From NCBI RefSeq assembly GCF_016545825.1, contig NC_052614.1, forward strand, positions 37,108,072-37,172,071: a stretch of 64,000 nucleotides of DNA, written 5' to 3'. The notes beneath the pieces were generated by a model. That model was not told the DNA's origin. It saw nothing but the letters and a program-made list of their open reading frames with translations, and did no database searches. Shown here one piece after another: positions 47,321 to 57,792 of this stretch. Both the position numbers and the translations under genes were made by a program. Source of the DNA: Eucalyptus grandis (lineage: Eukaryota > Streptophyta > Magnoliopsida > Myrtales > Myrtaceae). The first letter of the stretch is position 1. Each line of letters opens with the position of its first letter.

Positions 47321-48004
47321 CATCCCGGAAGTTTGAAAGAAGACACCTTGGGAACCATGAAGACGTTATGCTTTTAGTAGTTTCTAGTTCCTAAGCTCTT
47401 TATTATTTTTCTAGTTTCTAGTTTCTAGTTTCTAGTTCCTAAGCTCTTTAATGCTTTCAAGTTTCTATGGTCTATCTTTATTTCTTTGACTATATAAGCC
47501 ATCCAATTCCTTGTAGAAGAGATACGACTTTTGATAAATGAAAAACTTTGCTTTGAAGCAAATATCGTGAACCTTGTAGAGTTTATATCCTTGAAAACCT
47601 AGAAGAGTTTTCACTCCGTCCTTGAAGAGTCGGAGCTTTTCGAAACCTGCATCCTTGAAGAGTTGCAGTCACCGATCTAGAAGAATCGGTGTCCTTTCAA
47701 CTTCCTTGGAGGCCTAGAAGAGCAACCAATGGAGTTTCTATCTTTTCATATTCTGTTCGTTATTTCCAACCCAATTTCGACCATCTACAGTGCTTCTTTC
47801 AGAAAACCCAAAATATAGAAATTATAGATCCAGAAGTATTTGTTCATTTGGCTTTGGAACCAAGTCGATCCGATCTGTATCAACAAAGATACGACTGTTC
47901 TCCTGAGCTTGCGCAGTGCTGAAATTTCTGTCGGTCCTGTTTCCCGTGTGCGAGTCACTCTCCCGATCCTATTGTTTGAGAAAGCCTACCCTTGGCTTGC
48001 ATCA
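47227..48004 (+). repeat. 3' LTR of the gag-only gypsy element
   Basis: 778 bp, nearly collinear with 44,881-45,653. It has one extra CTAGTTT unit near 47,410-47,440, which accounts for much of the length difference. Confidence 0.85.
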
Positions 48005-49426
48005 GCCTCTCTTAGAGGGGAAGATCAGCAAAGTGAGGAAGGATAGAGGAGTGGGAGGAGTATCATATTATCTCAGAACCCAGAATATATGTGGTGAAAA
48101 CCTACGAAACGGCTAGAAAGAGAGTAACTGTGGTTGAAGTTGAACCGCCAAAGTTGGAAAAGGCCAACCGAAGATATATTCCTTCAATTTGACATCAGGG
48201 AACAACATCCACTACACTAGTATTTAGCCAATTCGGGAGTAGATGGACATTATGCAATTAATTTTACATATGTAGATTCGAATGAGCTCCTAAAGTCCGA
48301 AGTTCACCATCCTCTCTAACATACAGAATTCCCTTGGCCTTGTCAAGCTGACGAATGGCTGCTTTCTCTTCTTCAAATTCCAGAGCAAACAAAAGGGAGA
48401 AGCAAGAAATATAGAAATCCCACTTTACTTTACTAACTAGGGCTAGAATTTAGGTGGAAGAATTAACTTTTGAGCATCACGGTTTCACACTTGCACAATC
48501 CCTTTCAAGGGTTAAGATCTTGATATATGTTACGCTGTTGTCATAGAGTTAAGTGAGACATATAAAGTCCATCTATGACTGAGTGTTAAGTCTCCTACCC
48601 AATCCCGAAAGCCAAAATAAAAAAAGAAAACAAACTGCTGATGAATAACTTTACCGCTCCCTCTCTTCTTAATTGGTCTTTGTTCTCTCTATCATCATTC
48701 TTTCTCTTTTACAGAAACTATATCCATCTGAACCAATGTCCATTGTAATAGTGGCATCACTGTAGAAAACATAATACACGTGATTTGTAGGTTTTTCAAG
48801 ATATGTTTTGATTGGCAATGATCAAGAGGGTAAACGTACAAGGACCCCTTAATGAGAAGTTGTAAGTTTCTGGAAGTTCTAAAAGACCATAACAAGGACA
48901 ATGTTTCAACTGTCAGAACCCATGTCCACAGTTGGGTTTCTGAAATAGAGTTAGGAATGGCAATTTCTAAAGCAATACAATAAAAAAATGCGAATTAGTA
49001 TGTTGAGTTCATGCTAGTCGTGCTTATGTCGAAAACATGAGGAACTGCCTAACACAATCATCAAACAAGTTATGTCCTAATTAGACTCAAATACCAAAAA
49101 TGGACCCATGTAGCCAGCCCTCTCATGTCCATTATAGATGAGCCAGAAAACTCAGAGGCAACTAAGTCATGGCCCATCAATGACTCATCCTATATTAGCC
49201 AAGTTCGAGCTTGCTGATGCATGACTTATGTAAGTTGCAAACCTAATCAAGTATTCCAGTACTCTTTTTTTTTTTTTTTTTATAATTATGCATCTTGAGT
49301 ATATGTAATACAAGTACAATGAGTATCACCATGCATTTAACTCTGACCTCTCTAACAATTTAAAGTGCTACCATCATCATCAATATTTCCACAAAAATCT
49401 AGTTAACCATCCTTACCTCAAGGTGG
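48005..49426. other. Spacer, probably host intergenic or intronic DNA
   Basis: AT-rich with a T run at 49,267-49,280. No transposon ends or convincing coding sequence were seen. It may be the 3' flank of the exon at 49,427. Confidence 0.4.
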
Positions 49427-49594
49427 TCAAGAAAGAATCCGAGCCAGTCTGTGAGCAACAATCTGTTCAACAAGATCACTTTCAGGCTGCACTCCTAGTT
49501 TCCCCAGGGCCAGGTGAGGCCTAAGTCTGGCAGCAACTCCACTGTACCTTGCATCAGATGCAAAAAAGACCACGTTTTGCATCAACAAATCCAG
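49427..49594 (-). CDS. Candidate terminal exon of an unidentified host gene
   Basis: On the minus strand a good 3' splice site (TATCTCTTGTTTTAG, AG at 49,596-49,595) precedes an open run of about 55 codons ending in TGA (49,429-49,427). It reads LDLLMQNVVFFASDARYSG, then VAARLRPHLALGKLG, VQPESDLVEQIVAHRLARIL and S. Composition is more GC-rich and protein-like than its flanks. I do not recognise the family. Upstream exons would lie at higher coordinates. No exon there is certain. Confidence 0.4.
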   Translation of the reverse strand: MDLLMQNVVFFASDARYSGVAARLRPHLALGKLGVQPESDLVEQIVAHRLARILS

Positions 49595-49840
49595 CTAAAA
49601 CAAGAGATACAAAACACCGATCTCCATGGCATCCACAGTTGAGATATAGGCAGGACACCAGCAGAGAAAGCACAAAAGTTGAGAAAAACCGTCTATGCTT
49701 GATTTCGAGTGAAGATCCTGTAGACAAAAATGAAACAATTAAAGCTATCTCATTACTTCTCCTCGTCTCTGAAATCACTGATTCTCTTCTCTTAAATATT
49801 ATTATTAGCAGAAGTAGGTTACGCAAAAATCAAGATAAAA

Positions 49841-50065
49841 ATGAGGTCCTCTTCACTTCCCCCACCTTTCTCAGCAACAATTTCAAGTTCTTCAGTCAAT
49901 GTGCTCCAATATCAAAACGCTCGGATCTCTTCCTCTCACTTCGTCTCCAGCTTTCTCTCCGTATATCTCTCCTCCTCTCAAAACCAGCCCCTCCGCAAAA
50001 AACTCATCTCCTCCCCCCTTTGCGACTCTTTTCCGTTACACGTCCTTATCACTAACGCCAGCCAG
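49841..50065 (+). other. Possible first exon with plastid-transit-like N-terminus
   Basis: ATG at 49,841 opens MRSSSLPPPFSATISSSSVN followed by Ser-rich, basic, acid-poor sequence (SSHFVSSFLSVYLSSSQNQP, LRKKLISS), the usual look of a chloroplast transit peptide. The region is CT-rich, so a 5' untranslated leader or chance is equally possible. The frame stays open to 50,176. No downstream exon was identified. Confidence 0.2.
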
Positions 50066-50597
50066 CCCTCCCTCTGCCCCAGCTTTTCTCGCGTCACTCT
50101 TGTGGCGTTTTTTCCTCACAGATGCTGGTTCGTGCAAACAAAGGGAAGAAGTGATATTAGGCCGGGCCCCTTTTAGGCTTTCATGGGCTCAAAATAAATA
50201 AAAAATAAAAAAAGATGGGCTCAAAACAAAAGTAATGAACATGGGCCTAAAAAGAAAGAAACGAAGATAGGACGGGCGAACGGGCTTAGAGGACTGAATC
50301 ATCATTTTTTATAATTTTTATTTTATTTTATATTTTTTTTTTAGCTTTTTAGCTTTTTTTATATTTTATATTTTTGCAAAATAAATAGATGTTTTAAAAC
50401 ATCTTGTCAAATGAATCATTCTCGGCCAACATCTACTAAGTAAACGCTCTGACTTCAATCTTTGAAAATAAATGCCCAATTTAAAACTTTGAGATATATT
50501 GTTTGTTTGAAATCCACCAATGCGGTCAAATAAATTTCTCATGTCGGCGATTTCCCCCTGCTGCAACAACTGCCATGCAGTTCACACGCTATCCCAT

Positions 50598-50663
50598 AGT
50601 CATCCATTCCAGTTGCAATCCTTATCTCAAAGTCATCCATTCCAGTTGCAATCCTTATCTCAA
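50598..50663. repeat. Perfect 33-bp tandem duplication
   Basis: The unit AGTCATCCATTCCAGTTG...TCTCAA occurs twice without any difference (50,598-50,630 and 50,631-50,663). In the minus-strand frame it duplicates 11 residues (FEIRIATGMDD). Identity implies recent slippage. Confidence 0.9.
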
Positions 50664-50799
50664 ATAAAGGACATACATCAGTTGCAAGCCCTGATCTCAA
50701 CCACATATTTGCTTCGCAAAGCTTCTCTTGGAGTGGATGAAGAAATAAAGGGAAAAGTTTAATAAAGACCAGATAAAAAAAAATCAAGATATGCAACTA

Positions 50800-51906
50800 A
50801 ATATTTTAATGAGTACCTAGGATAATGAAAGGAAAAAAAACTCAAAACAGTGGAACCAAATCCATGAGATCAAAAAAGGGACAACCATGACTGCTGCAAT
50901 AGTAGTGTCCCAAAATGAGCATCTGTAATGATTCGATTGCTTTTCGTTATGGTCACGATGCCACCATCTGCCCCAGACCCTCCTCCACCCACCCTAACTA
51001 GGCCAATTTAGCCAACTCTTTTGGTCACTACCCCTCATGGCGTCGTCTCCTCCAAGCCAGCCGTCCACCATCGCCCACATCGGGACAGCCAGAGAAGAAC
51101 GGCGACGAGTAACTCTGTAGCAGCTCGTCTTTGGCTATCCCCAGTCAGCACGCTGGTGCCGCTGCTACCTCATTCAACCACCACCATCCGCCCAAGACTT
51201 GTGCTCGCAGCCACATTGCAATATCCAGAAAACATTCACAGAGACATACCGACAAGAACAAGGCAAAAGACAACAAAAGGCAACCAAAAAACTTGGGGAG
51301 TTATGAGCTTGTTAAGAATGAATCCTGACCAAAAATAAAATAAACGCATAAGGGAAACCTTATACCATACAAAACACCTTCATGTAACCTCAGGAAAAAA
51401 AAATTCCAGACTAACTCGAACGGATTTAATTCAGGCATTTTCTCGAACATATGGCGAGCATGGATTGAGGAGAGGATGCTAACCCATTCGGTGTTAGTGC
51501 ACTATTGGCCGTGCTAAGGAAGAGTTGCCGCTAGCCGCAAGTCCATGAGAACAATGAGCGGGGAGAACTCTAGAGCGAATTCTCCTCTCTTCCATAAATA
51601 TTCCCTTCCAGAGGATGCATGACCCCCTCCATCGGACCTACACCGCCACCACCATGTCAAAGGCCACCGGACCTTCACTGGCCAAAGATTCCTCAATATG
51701 AATATCAATGACTCATGCTCAGTTCCTCATCAATAACCCCCATGAGAAGGCCATCCTTGAAGACACCATGCATCAGACAAAGAGGACATGAAATCAATAA
51801 AACTCTTGGTATTCTCATTATGGGTTTAATAGCTAGTACATCAACTTATGCCATGTAAATAGTATTAAAACACAACTTCAGATTGAACAACAGTAAAGAG
51901 CATTGC
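50800..51906. other. Spacer without a recognised gene
   Basis: Moderately GC-rich patches near 51,000-51,200 and 51,600-51,680 give short open frames on both strands, none with a known domain. Confidence 0.4.
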
Positions 51907-52010
51907 ACAGCCAAACCTTAGAACCATTTTATCGAACCAGTTTCGTGCCTAGTCTGCAAAATGAGAAGCTATTTGTTGAAGAATACACTGCCGAATGTGA
52001 ACATGTCATG
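51907..52010 (+). pseudogene. Gypsy gag remnant, part 1 (interrupted by the copia element)
   Basis: The frame reads SFVPSLQNEKLFVEEYTAEC, matching the gypsy gag segment LxQGxxSVEEYTxEF. It stops at the copia insertion and resumes at 59,303 with a KVEAEE-TIALYLG part. No upstream gag or LTR is seen, so the old element is truncated. Confidence 0.5.
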
Positions 52011-52445
52011 TGATGGTTTTATTTATAGTGATGGGCCTAAGTTGGCCCGTCCGCCCATGTTGGGCCTAAAAGCCTGGCCCACAGGATAAGGGCCCGTTGA
52101 TAAGGGAACGTATAAAAGGGATGAGAGAGAGAGGGGACGCACCTTTTGGCGCATAACGTACGTACATCCTCTCCAACGCTCTCTCTCCCTCCAAAAAGAA
52201 CAGTAAGCACAAGGCCACTGTCTTCTCCCCTTCCAAGGCGAATTGGCGTCATCGGATCGAACAGGGCCAAATTCTCTTCCTCTTATCGGCGTTAGTGTCT
52301 AATCTGTGGCTAACAAGGTACACTCGAATCCGTGGTGTGCTTTACGATCGGTGATACGTGTTATTCCCGGGCTTCGTCTTCCGCATTGCTTTAGGGGTTC
52401 GATTTAGTGTCAAATCCAGTTTTTGGGGATCTGTTATTCCCAACA
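52011..52445 (+). repeat. Copia 5' LTR
   Basis: 435 bp, TG...CA. A TATA-like CGTATAAAAGGGATG lies near 52,110, a plausible promoter for the element. Confidence 0.9.
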
Positions 52446-52446
52446 T

Positions 52447-52460
52447 TGGTATCAGAGCCC
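52447..52460 (+). other. Copia primer-binding site (tRNA-Met type)
   Basis: TGGTATCAGAGCCC begins two nucleotides after the LTR. Confidence 0.9.
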
Positions 52461-52599
52461 TAGTTCACGTTTTCCCGACCTGTTTGATGTTTTTTGATTG
52501 AATTTTTGCGAAGAAAATCAGCCGGCACGGATCGGGGCGAGAAATCCCAACACCCGAGCACTGTTCATTGATTTTTTTGAGTTTCCGTAAGTCGAAATC

Positions 52600-53140
52600 G
52601 ATTTCTGAACGCATTGGGTGAAAGGGCTCGTCGAGACGAGTCCGGCGACATGTCGTGCGCCGCCGGGAGACGCCGCACGCGCCCACACGTGCGGCCAGAA
52701 GCCTCTACGCGTGGGCGCCATGTGCCCGAAGCGCTGGCATCGGCCAGCGCGTGTGCCACACGCGCCGGTGGTGAACCGGCATGTGTGCGCCGGCAGCCGG
52801 CGAACCGGCGCGTGCTGACGTCACGGTAACCACCGGGATGACGTCATTGGTGACGTTAGCGCCGACGACCGTTGGCCGGCCGGAGACCCGACCCGACCCG
52901 ACCCGACCCCGTGCGGTAGCCTGGCGCGTGCAGTGCACACGCCGGCTAACGTCTGCCCGGGCACGCGCGCGGCACGTGTCGGATGATGTCTGCGTGACGT
53001 CAACCCGCGCATGCATGCGGCACGTGCCGGTCGGTCCGTCCGACCCGGCCCGACCGATCCGACCGGTCCGACGACCGACGACCTGACTGTTGACCTGTTG
53101 ACCGTTGACCGACGACCGTTGACCGTTGACCGTTGACCTG
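52600..53140 (+). promoter_or_regulatory. GC-rich copia leader with six TTGACC motifs
   Basis: About 540 bp rich in CG-containing words (CACGCGCCGG, GACCCGACCCGACCC) stand out sharply from the AT-rich surroundings. At 53,090-53,138 TTGACC occurs six times in 49 bp. TTGACC matches the W-box core (TTGACY) bound by WRKY factors. Open frames run in several frames here because stop codons are rare at this composition, so none is called as a gene. An A run of about 24 follows (53,141-53,164). Confidence 0.5.
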
Positions 53141-53188
53141 AAAAAAAAAAAAAAAAAAAAAAAAGGAATTTGTTTGTTTTTTTCAATT

Positions 53189-53818
53189 ATGTCTGGGTGG
53201 GTTAGAGGTAATCCATTTTTTATTCTGCATTTATTACATGAATCATGGAAAATTATGTATTTTCCATTTTGTTTATTGTGGATTATACGTGATCCATTTA
53301 TTAGTTCTGCATTTGTGGCAGGAACTATGATGCGTTATGCACGGATACCTGCATTCCTGAGAACAGACGAAGGAAAAGCTAGACTGAAAAGGCTGATGAA
53401 AGAGTTAGCTGATTATCGGTGGCATGACGGTGATTTAGTATCACACGTGGTCAGGGTCAATCAAATGATACAGGAAATCATCTGGAATTGTTATCTTATG
53501 CCGGATTTTGAGAAGGTGCCGACTTTGATGAACACTCTTCCACATGAATGGCAAGCAGTGTTAGATCGGCTATGGGAGGTCAACGTGGTCCCGGATTACA
53601 GGGGGCTAGTGGAAGCTTTTGTAAGAGAGTACTATAGGATTGAGTTGGCCAAAACTTCAACCCTTAGATTGAGCGCCACATGGCGTAGAGTAAATACGCC
53701 TTGGTGGCGACATGAAAGCTCTCCAAAAGTTTTTTCATGGTTGGCAAATGTGCCTTCAGTTTTCTCAGATACTTTGACTGATAGATTAGAAGAGACTTTC
53801 CCTTATTTCTTAGATTAG
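53189..53818 (+). pseudogene. Copia gag, N-terminal part
   Basis: After an ATG at 53,189 the frame gives MSGWVRGN and then a gag-like body: KRLMKELADYRWHDGDLVSH, MIQEIIWNCYLMPDFEKVPT and LMNTLPHEWQAVLDRLWE. This matches the copia gag pattern L-x-G-x-x-V-x-x-H-x...LP-x-x-W. It ends at TAG 53,816. About 380 bp of spacer separate it from the next gag part. Confidence 0.6.
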
Positions 53819-54196
53819 TTTGAGATGTTTTTTGAGTGTTGAATATCTCTTTTTATGTTGATATTTCTTTTTGGATATATTACTTAGTGTAATGAATTGT
53901 TGTATTAGTTGAAAGCATTATTATTTTATTGGATGTCAATTATTTGTTGCTTTCTATTAATTGCTGATTGCTATGGGTAGTTAGCTGTGGGTAGTTATAG
54001 AAGTTTTTGTAACTTCATAGAATTTATTTTGCATAAGACAATTATACTAATGATAGTTTTAAGTTAGGATTTTTGGACGATGATTGGAAACATAGTGTCA
54101 TTTTGATTCTGAAACCTTACTTGAAATTATTCATTGATATGATGGGTCTGTGCAAAGTGGATGCATAAATGATAGGCATTAATTATTCGTGCATAT

Positions 54197-55066
54197 ATGT
54201 CTGATGTGTTCAAATTGATGGTTTCAGCAACTAAGAACGTAATTGCTGATATGAACGACAACAATTGTGAAATATTGAATTTGAAGATTCAATATGTGCT
54301 AGAAAAGCAAGAAGCACTAGAAGCTCTTGACCATGTTATGGAAGATCTTGAGGATGCTGTGTGCCACCTTAAGCTGGTAGAGGACCGCTTAACGGCATGT
54401 GAGCTGAAAATAGATATTTGCAATGCTGGTTCTAGCTTAGAAAAGGCTTTGAGCTCTAAGCACAAGCGTATTGATTCGTTCAATATATGGGAATGCAAAG
54501 GATCAAGTCCTTATTGCAAAAGATCAAGAGTTAACCAACACAAGAGAGGAAAATGTCCTCAAGTGAAGAAAATGTCAAGGGTGAGGTGTTACAATTGTGA
54601 CAAGAAGGGTCACTATGCTCGCGACTATCGTGAGCCAAAGAAGGTACACACCTCTTGTACATTTGAGAACTTTGCTTATGTGTCAAGTTCTGAATTATTG
54701 GCTGAATCCAATCCTTTGTGGACTATAGATTCAGGAGCGACAAACCATGTAGCAAAGGATAGATGATCCTTCGTGGAATTCCGACGAGTACTAACTGGAA
54801 CTAAGTGGATCTATGTAGGAAATAACTCCAGAGATGAAGTTAAATGGATTGGCACTTGCCAATTGAACATGTGTGGTGGACACACCTTGTTCCTACATGA
54901 TGTTCTATATGTTCCGAAGATTCGTCGAAATTTAATGTTTGTCTTAGTGTTGGTTAAGCTTGGTTTATGTGTGAACTTCCATAATAGCGATGTAGATTTG
55001 TATTTGGATACAAACTACTATAGTTGTGGTCACTTTCTGGATGGTTTTAATTGTACTAAATGTTGA
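54197..55066 (+). pseudogene. Copia gag C-terminus and protease
   Basis: A coiled region (EALEALDHVMEDLEDAVCHL) precedes a zinc knuckle CYNCDKKGHYARDY (54,587-54,628) whose last Cys is Tyr. The protease active site WTIDSGATNHV lies at about 54,720-54,750. A TGA (54,764-54,766) splits it from the rest of the protease (54,773-55,066), which includes LFLHDVLYVPKIRRNLM, the copia-typical VLYVPxIxxNLLS segment. Confidence 0.75.
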
Positions 55067-55084
55067 TTGTGGTGATGTCAATAT

Positions 55085-56206
55085 TTGTTATTCCCTTGTT
55101 TCACGTCTTCTACTTCATATGATAATGATGTGATTATGTGGCATGCTGGACTTGGTCATATTGGCCAACAACGTATAAATAGACTAGCCAAAAAAAAGGG
55201 CTTGTTGGGCAACATTGAAAAAGTCGATTTGCCCAGATGTGAGCATTGCCTAGTAGGGAAAACGACAAGGAAACCATTTGGAAAAGATAAAGAGCTGACG
55301 TTCCTCTGCATTTAATCCATTATGACGTTTGTGGTTCAATGAATGTGAGAGGAAGGCATGGGACTGTTTACTTCATCACCTTTTAATAGATAATTATACT
55401 CGATTTGGATGTGTCTATTTGATTTCTCATAAATTTGAAGCATAAGTTGTTTCAAAAGGTTTATGAACTCGGAAGAAAATCAATTAGACAAGAAAATAAA
55501 ATATTGAGATCCGATCGAGGTCGAGAATATTTATCTGATGAGTTCAGAAAATTATGTGGTGAAAAAGGAATAGAAAGACTGCTGTCTATTCAATATACTC
55601 CTCAACAAAATGGTGTTGCAGAGAGAAGAAACAGAACCCTACTGGAAATGGTTAGGTCCATGATGGCGCATGCTAACTTACATATCACTTTTTGGAGTGA
55701 TGCGTTGTTAACTGCTGCCTATATACTAAACCGGGTGCCTTCCAAATCAGTTACTTCCACTCCATATGAGTTATGGACAGGTAGAAAATCGGACTTAAGT
55801 TTTTCTTAAGTCATGGGGTTGTGCTGCCTATAATGAATCCTCTCACAAGTTTGGGAAATTGGGTCCCAAAGGAAAGAAGAGTATTTTAATGAGATACTCC
55901 GAACGCTCGAAAGGGTATGTGTTCATAGATGAGCAGGAAAGTGGGAGTGTAACTGAATTTGAATCACGATATGTCACATTCTTAGAGGATGAATTTCCTA
56001 AGAAGGACGAAATAGGGGAAGATTACTCCCTATTTGAAACCTTGGATCAAGATAATGATATTAGTGGAGTTCGTCCAAGTGGGAGTAATATGAGAAGTGA
56101 TGAATTCAATTCAACTCATTCTCAATTGCAACCACGTGATGAGGCAACGTTATCATTATCTAATCCTAGTGGGAGCATAATGGGAAATGATGTGCTAAGT
56201 GTATAA
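55085..56206 (+). pseudogene. Copia integrase
   Basis: The zinc-finger and pre-integrase part MWHAGLGHIGQQRINRLAKK and LPRCEHCLVGK (H..H..C..C) lies in 55,085-55,315. The catalytic core fragment NKILRSDRGREYLSDEF, then QQNGVAERRNRTLLEMVRSM, lies at 55,490-55,660. The C-terminal part YSERSKGYVFID is near 55,890-55,930. Between 55,315 and 55,435 the frame breaks and the first catalytic Asp region (DNYTR-like) is damaged. Confidence 0.8.
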
Positions 56207-56212
56207 TCTCCC

Positions 56213-56839
56213 ATGCGGCGAACAAGTCACCAAAGTATTCCCCGTCGACGTTTTGACATTGAAGGGGAAACTTTTATGATTGCTCCACAAGATGAGGATG
56301 AGCCAAGAAATATTAATGAGGCTCTAAATTGCCCTAGTAAGGAAAAATTGATTTATGCAATGAAAGAGGAAATTGAGTCAATGAAATCAAACCAAGTCTG
56401 GGAATTGGTTGATCTTCCAAAAAGGACGCAGAGCTATTGGGAGCAAGTGGGTTCTCAAAATAAAGCGAAAGGCTGATGGCTCGATTGAAAGGCATAAGGC
56501 TCGCCTTGTGGCGAAGGGGTATAATCAACAGGAATGAATTGATTATGAAGATACGTTTTCTCCTGTAGTGAGATTTACCTCGATTCACATAATTCTAGCA
56601 ATAGTGGTTTGTATGGATCTTGAGTTACATCAAATGGATGTAAAGACTGTTTTCCTCAATAGAGAATTAGAGGAAGAAATATATGGAACAACTTGTTGGT
56701 TTCATAGTGAAAGGCCAATAAGAAAAGGTATGTCGACTTGGGGGGTTGATATATGGCCTTAAGCAGTCGTCAAGACAATGGTATATACGATTTCATAATG
56801 CCATAATGGCATATGATTTTACAATGATAGATGATGATC

Positions 56840-56880
<41 letters not shown>

Positions 56881-57792
56881 AAAGATCCAAGGATCAATTT
56901 GTAATCATATCATTATATGTTGATGATATACTAATTGCTGGAAGCAATATGGAACTTGTCAATACTGTCAAGAGTTGGTTGTCTTCCAACTTTGAATTGA
57001 AGGATATGAGATTTTAAACCCATAGACACTCCTATTGCAAAAGGTGAAGGATTGAGCCATAGACTGTGTCCAAGGACTCCACAAGAGAAGGAACAAACGA
57101 AATATGTTCCTTATGCTAGTGCTGTTGGGAGCTTGATGTACGCTATGATGTGTACAAGACCTGACATATGTTTTGCAGTTGGAATGGTGAGTAGATACCA
57201 ATCCAATCCAGGTCAAGCACGTTGGAAAGCCGTTAAATGAATACTAAGGTATCTAAAGGGGACTGCTGATTATACGATGAGTTATTATGGAAAGGATCTG
57301 CAACTCAAAGACTATTTTGATGCTCATTGGAGAGGAGATTTAGATGAAAGAAAATCTACCTCTGGGTTTGTTTTCTTACCGAATAATAGGCACCATATGT
57401 TGGAGCAGTAAGAAACAAAAGTGTATAGCCTTGTCCACGATGGAAACTGAGTTCGTGGCATTATCAGCAGCAATAAAAAAAGATATTTGGCTTAAGAGAT
57501 TATTGGATCATTTAGGTGTTATTTGAAGTGCTGCAGATTCATTGTTGGTTAACTGTGATAGCCAAGCAGCAAAAACGTACACCAAAGATCCAAAATATCA
57601 TGGCAATACCAAACATATAGATACCAAGTATAATTTTGTCAAGAATATGATTGCACGAAAAGATGTGAACTTATAGTACATACTACGCATAGAATGGTAG
57701 CAGATCCTATGACAAAACCAAAACCTAGAGATGTGTTTTGTGGCCATGTAAAATCTCTAGGATTGCGTAGAGTCGATGTACTTGGATTATAA
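56213..57792 (+). pseudogene. Copia reverse transcriptase and RNase H, with deletions
   Basis: RT parts are NEALNCPSKEKLIYAMKEEI, HQMDVKTVFLNRELEEEIYG and SLYVDDILIAGSNM (YVDD at 56,916-56,927). A deletion and a (TA)n insertion occur between the fingers and YVDD. After a further deletion near 57,010 the sequence continues with GEGLSHRLCPRTP and SLMYAMMCTRPDICFAVGMV. RNase H has LKDYFDAHWRGDLDERKSTS, a damaged middle, and the end KSLGLRRVDVLGL before TAA (57,790). Confidence 0.8.
56838..56878. repeat. (TA)n microsatellite inside the copia RT
   Basis: About 20 TA repeats interrupt the RT region upstream of YVDD. A second TA run lies at 58,614-58,634 in the 3' leader. Confidence 0.9.

Larger units (their letters stand above)
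44881..48004 (+). mobile_element. Gypsy-type LTR element with gag and protease only (TR-GAG-like)
   Basis: LTR 44,881-45,653, primer site 45,656-45,667 (TGGTATCAGAGC), gag/protease region 45,684-47,200, polypurine-like AAAGATGGGGAGGATGA, then LTR 47,227-48,004. The interior is only about 1.57 kb and goes from a protease-like part straight into the 3' LTR. RT, RNase H and integrase are missing. Flanks (GCGTCTCTAA left, GCCTCTCTTA right) are similar but give no exact 5-bp duplication. Confidence 0.8.

Noticed and set aside
44871..48014. Ten-base similar flanks (GCGTCTCTAA / GCCTCTCTTA) as a target duplication of the gag-only element
   Set aside because: LTR elements make 4-6-bp duplications and these 10-mers do not match exactly at the LTR borders. 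Left unassigned.
52600..53190. Several overlapping open frames of 60-120 codons on both strands
   Set aside because: They arise from high GC content and few stop codons in the copia leader. None shows a domain, and the plus frame at 53,126 starts in a poly-Lys run translated from the A tract.
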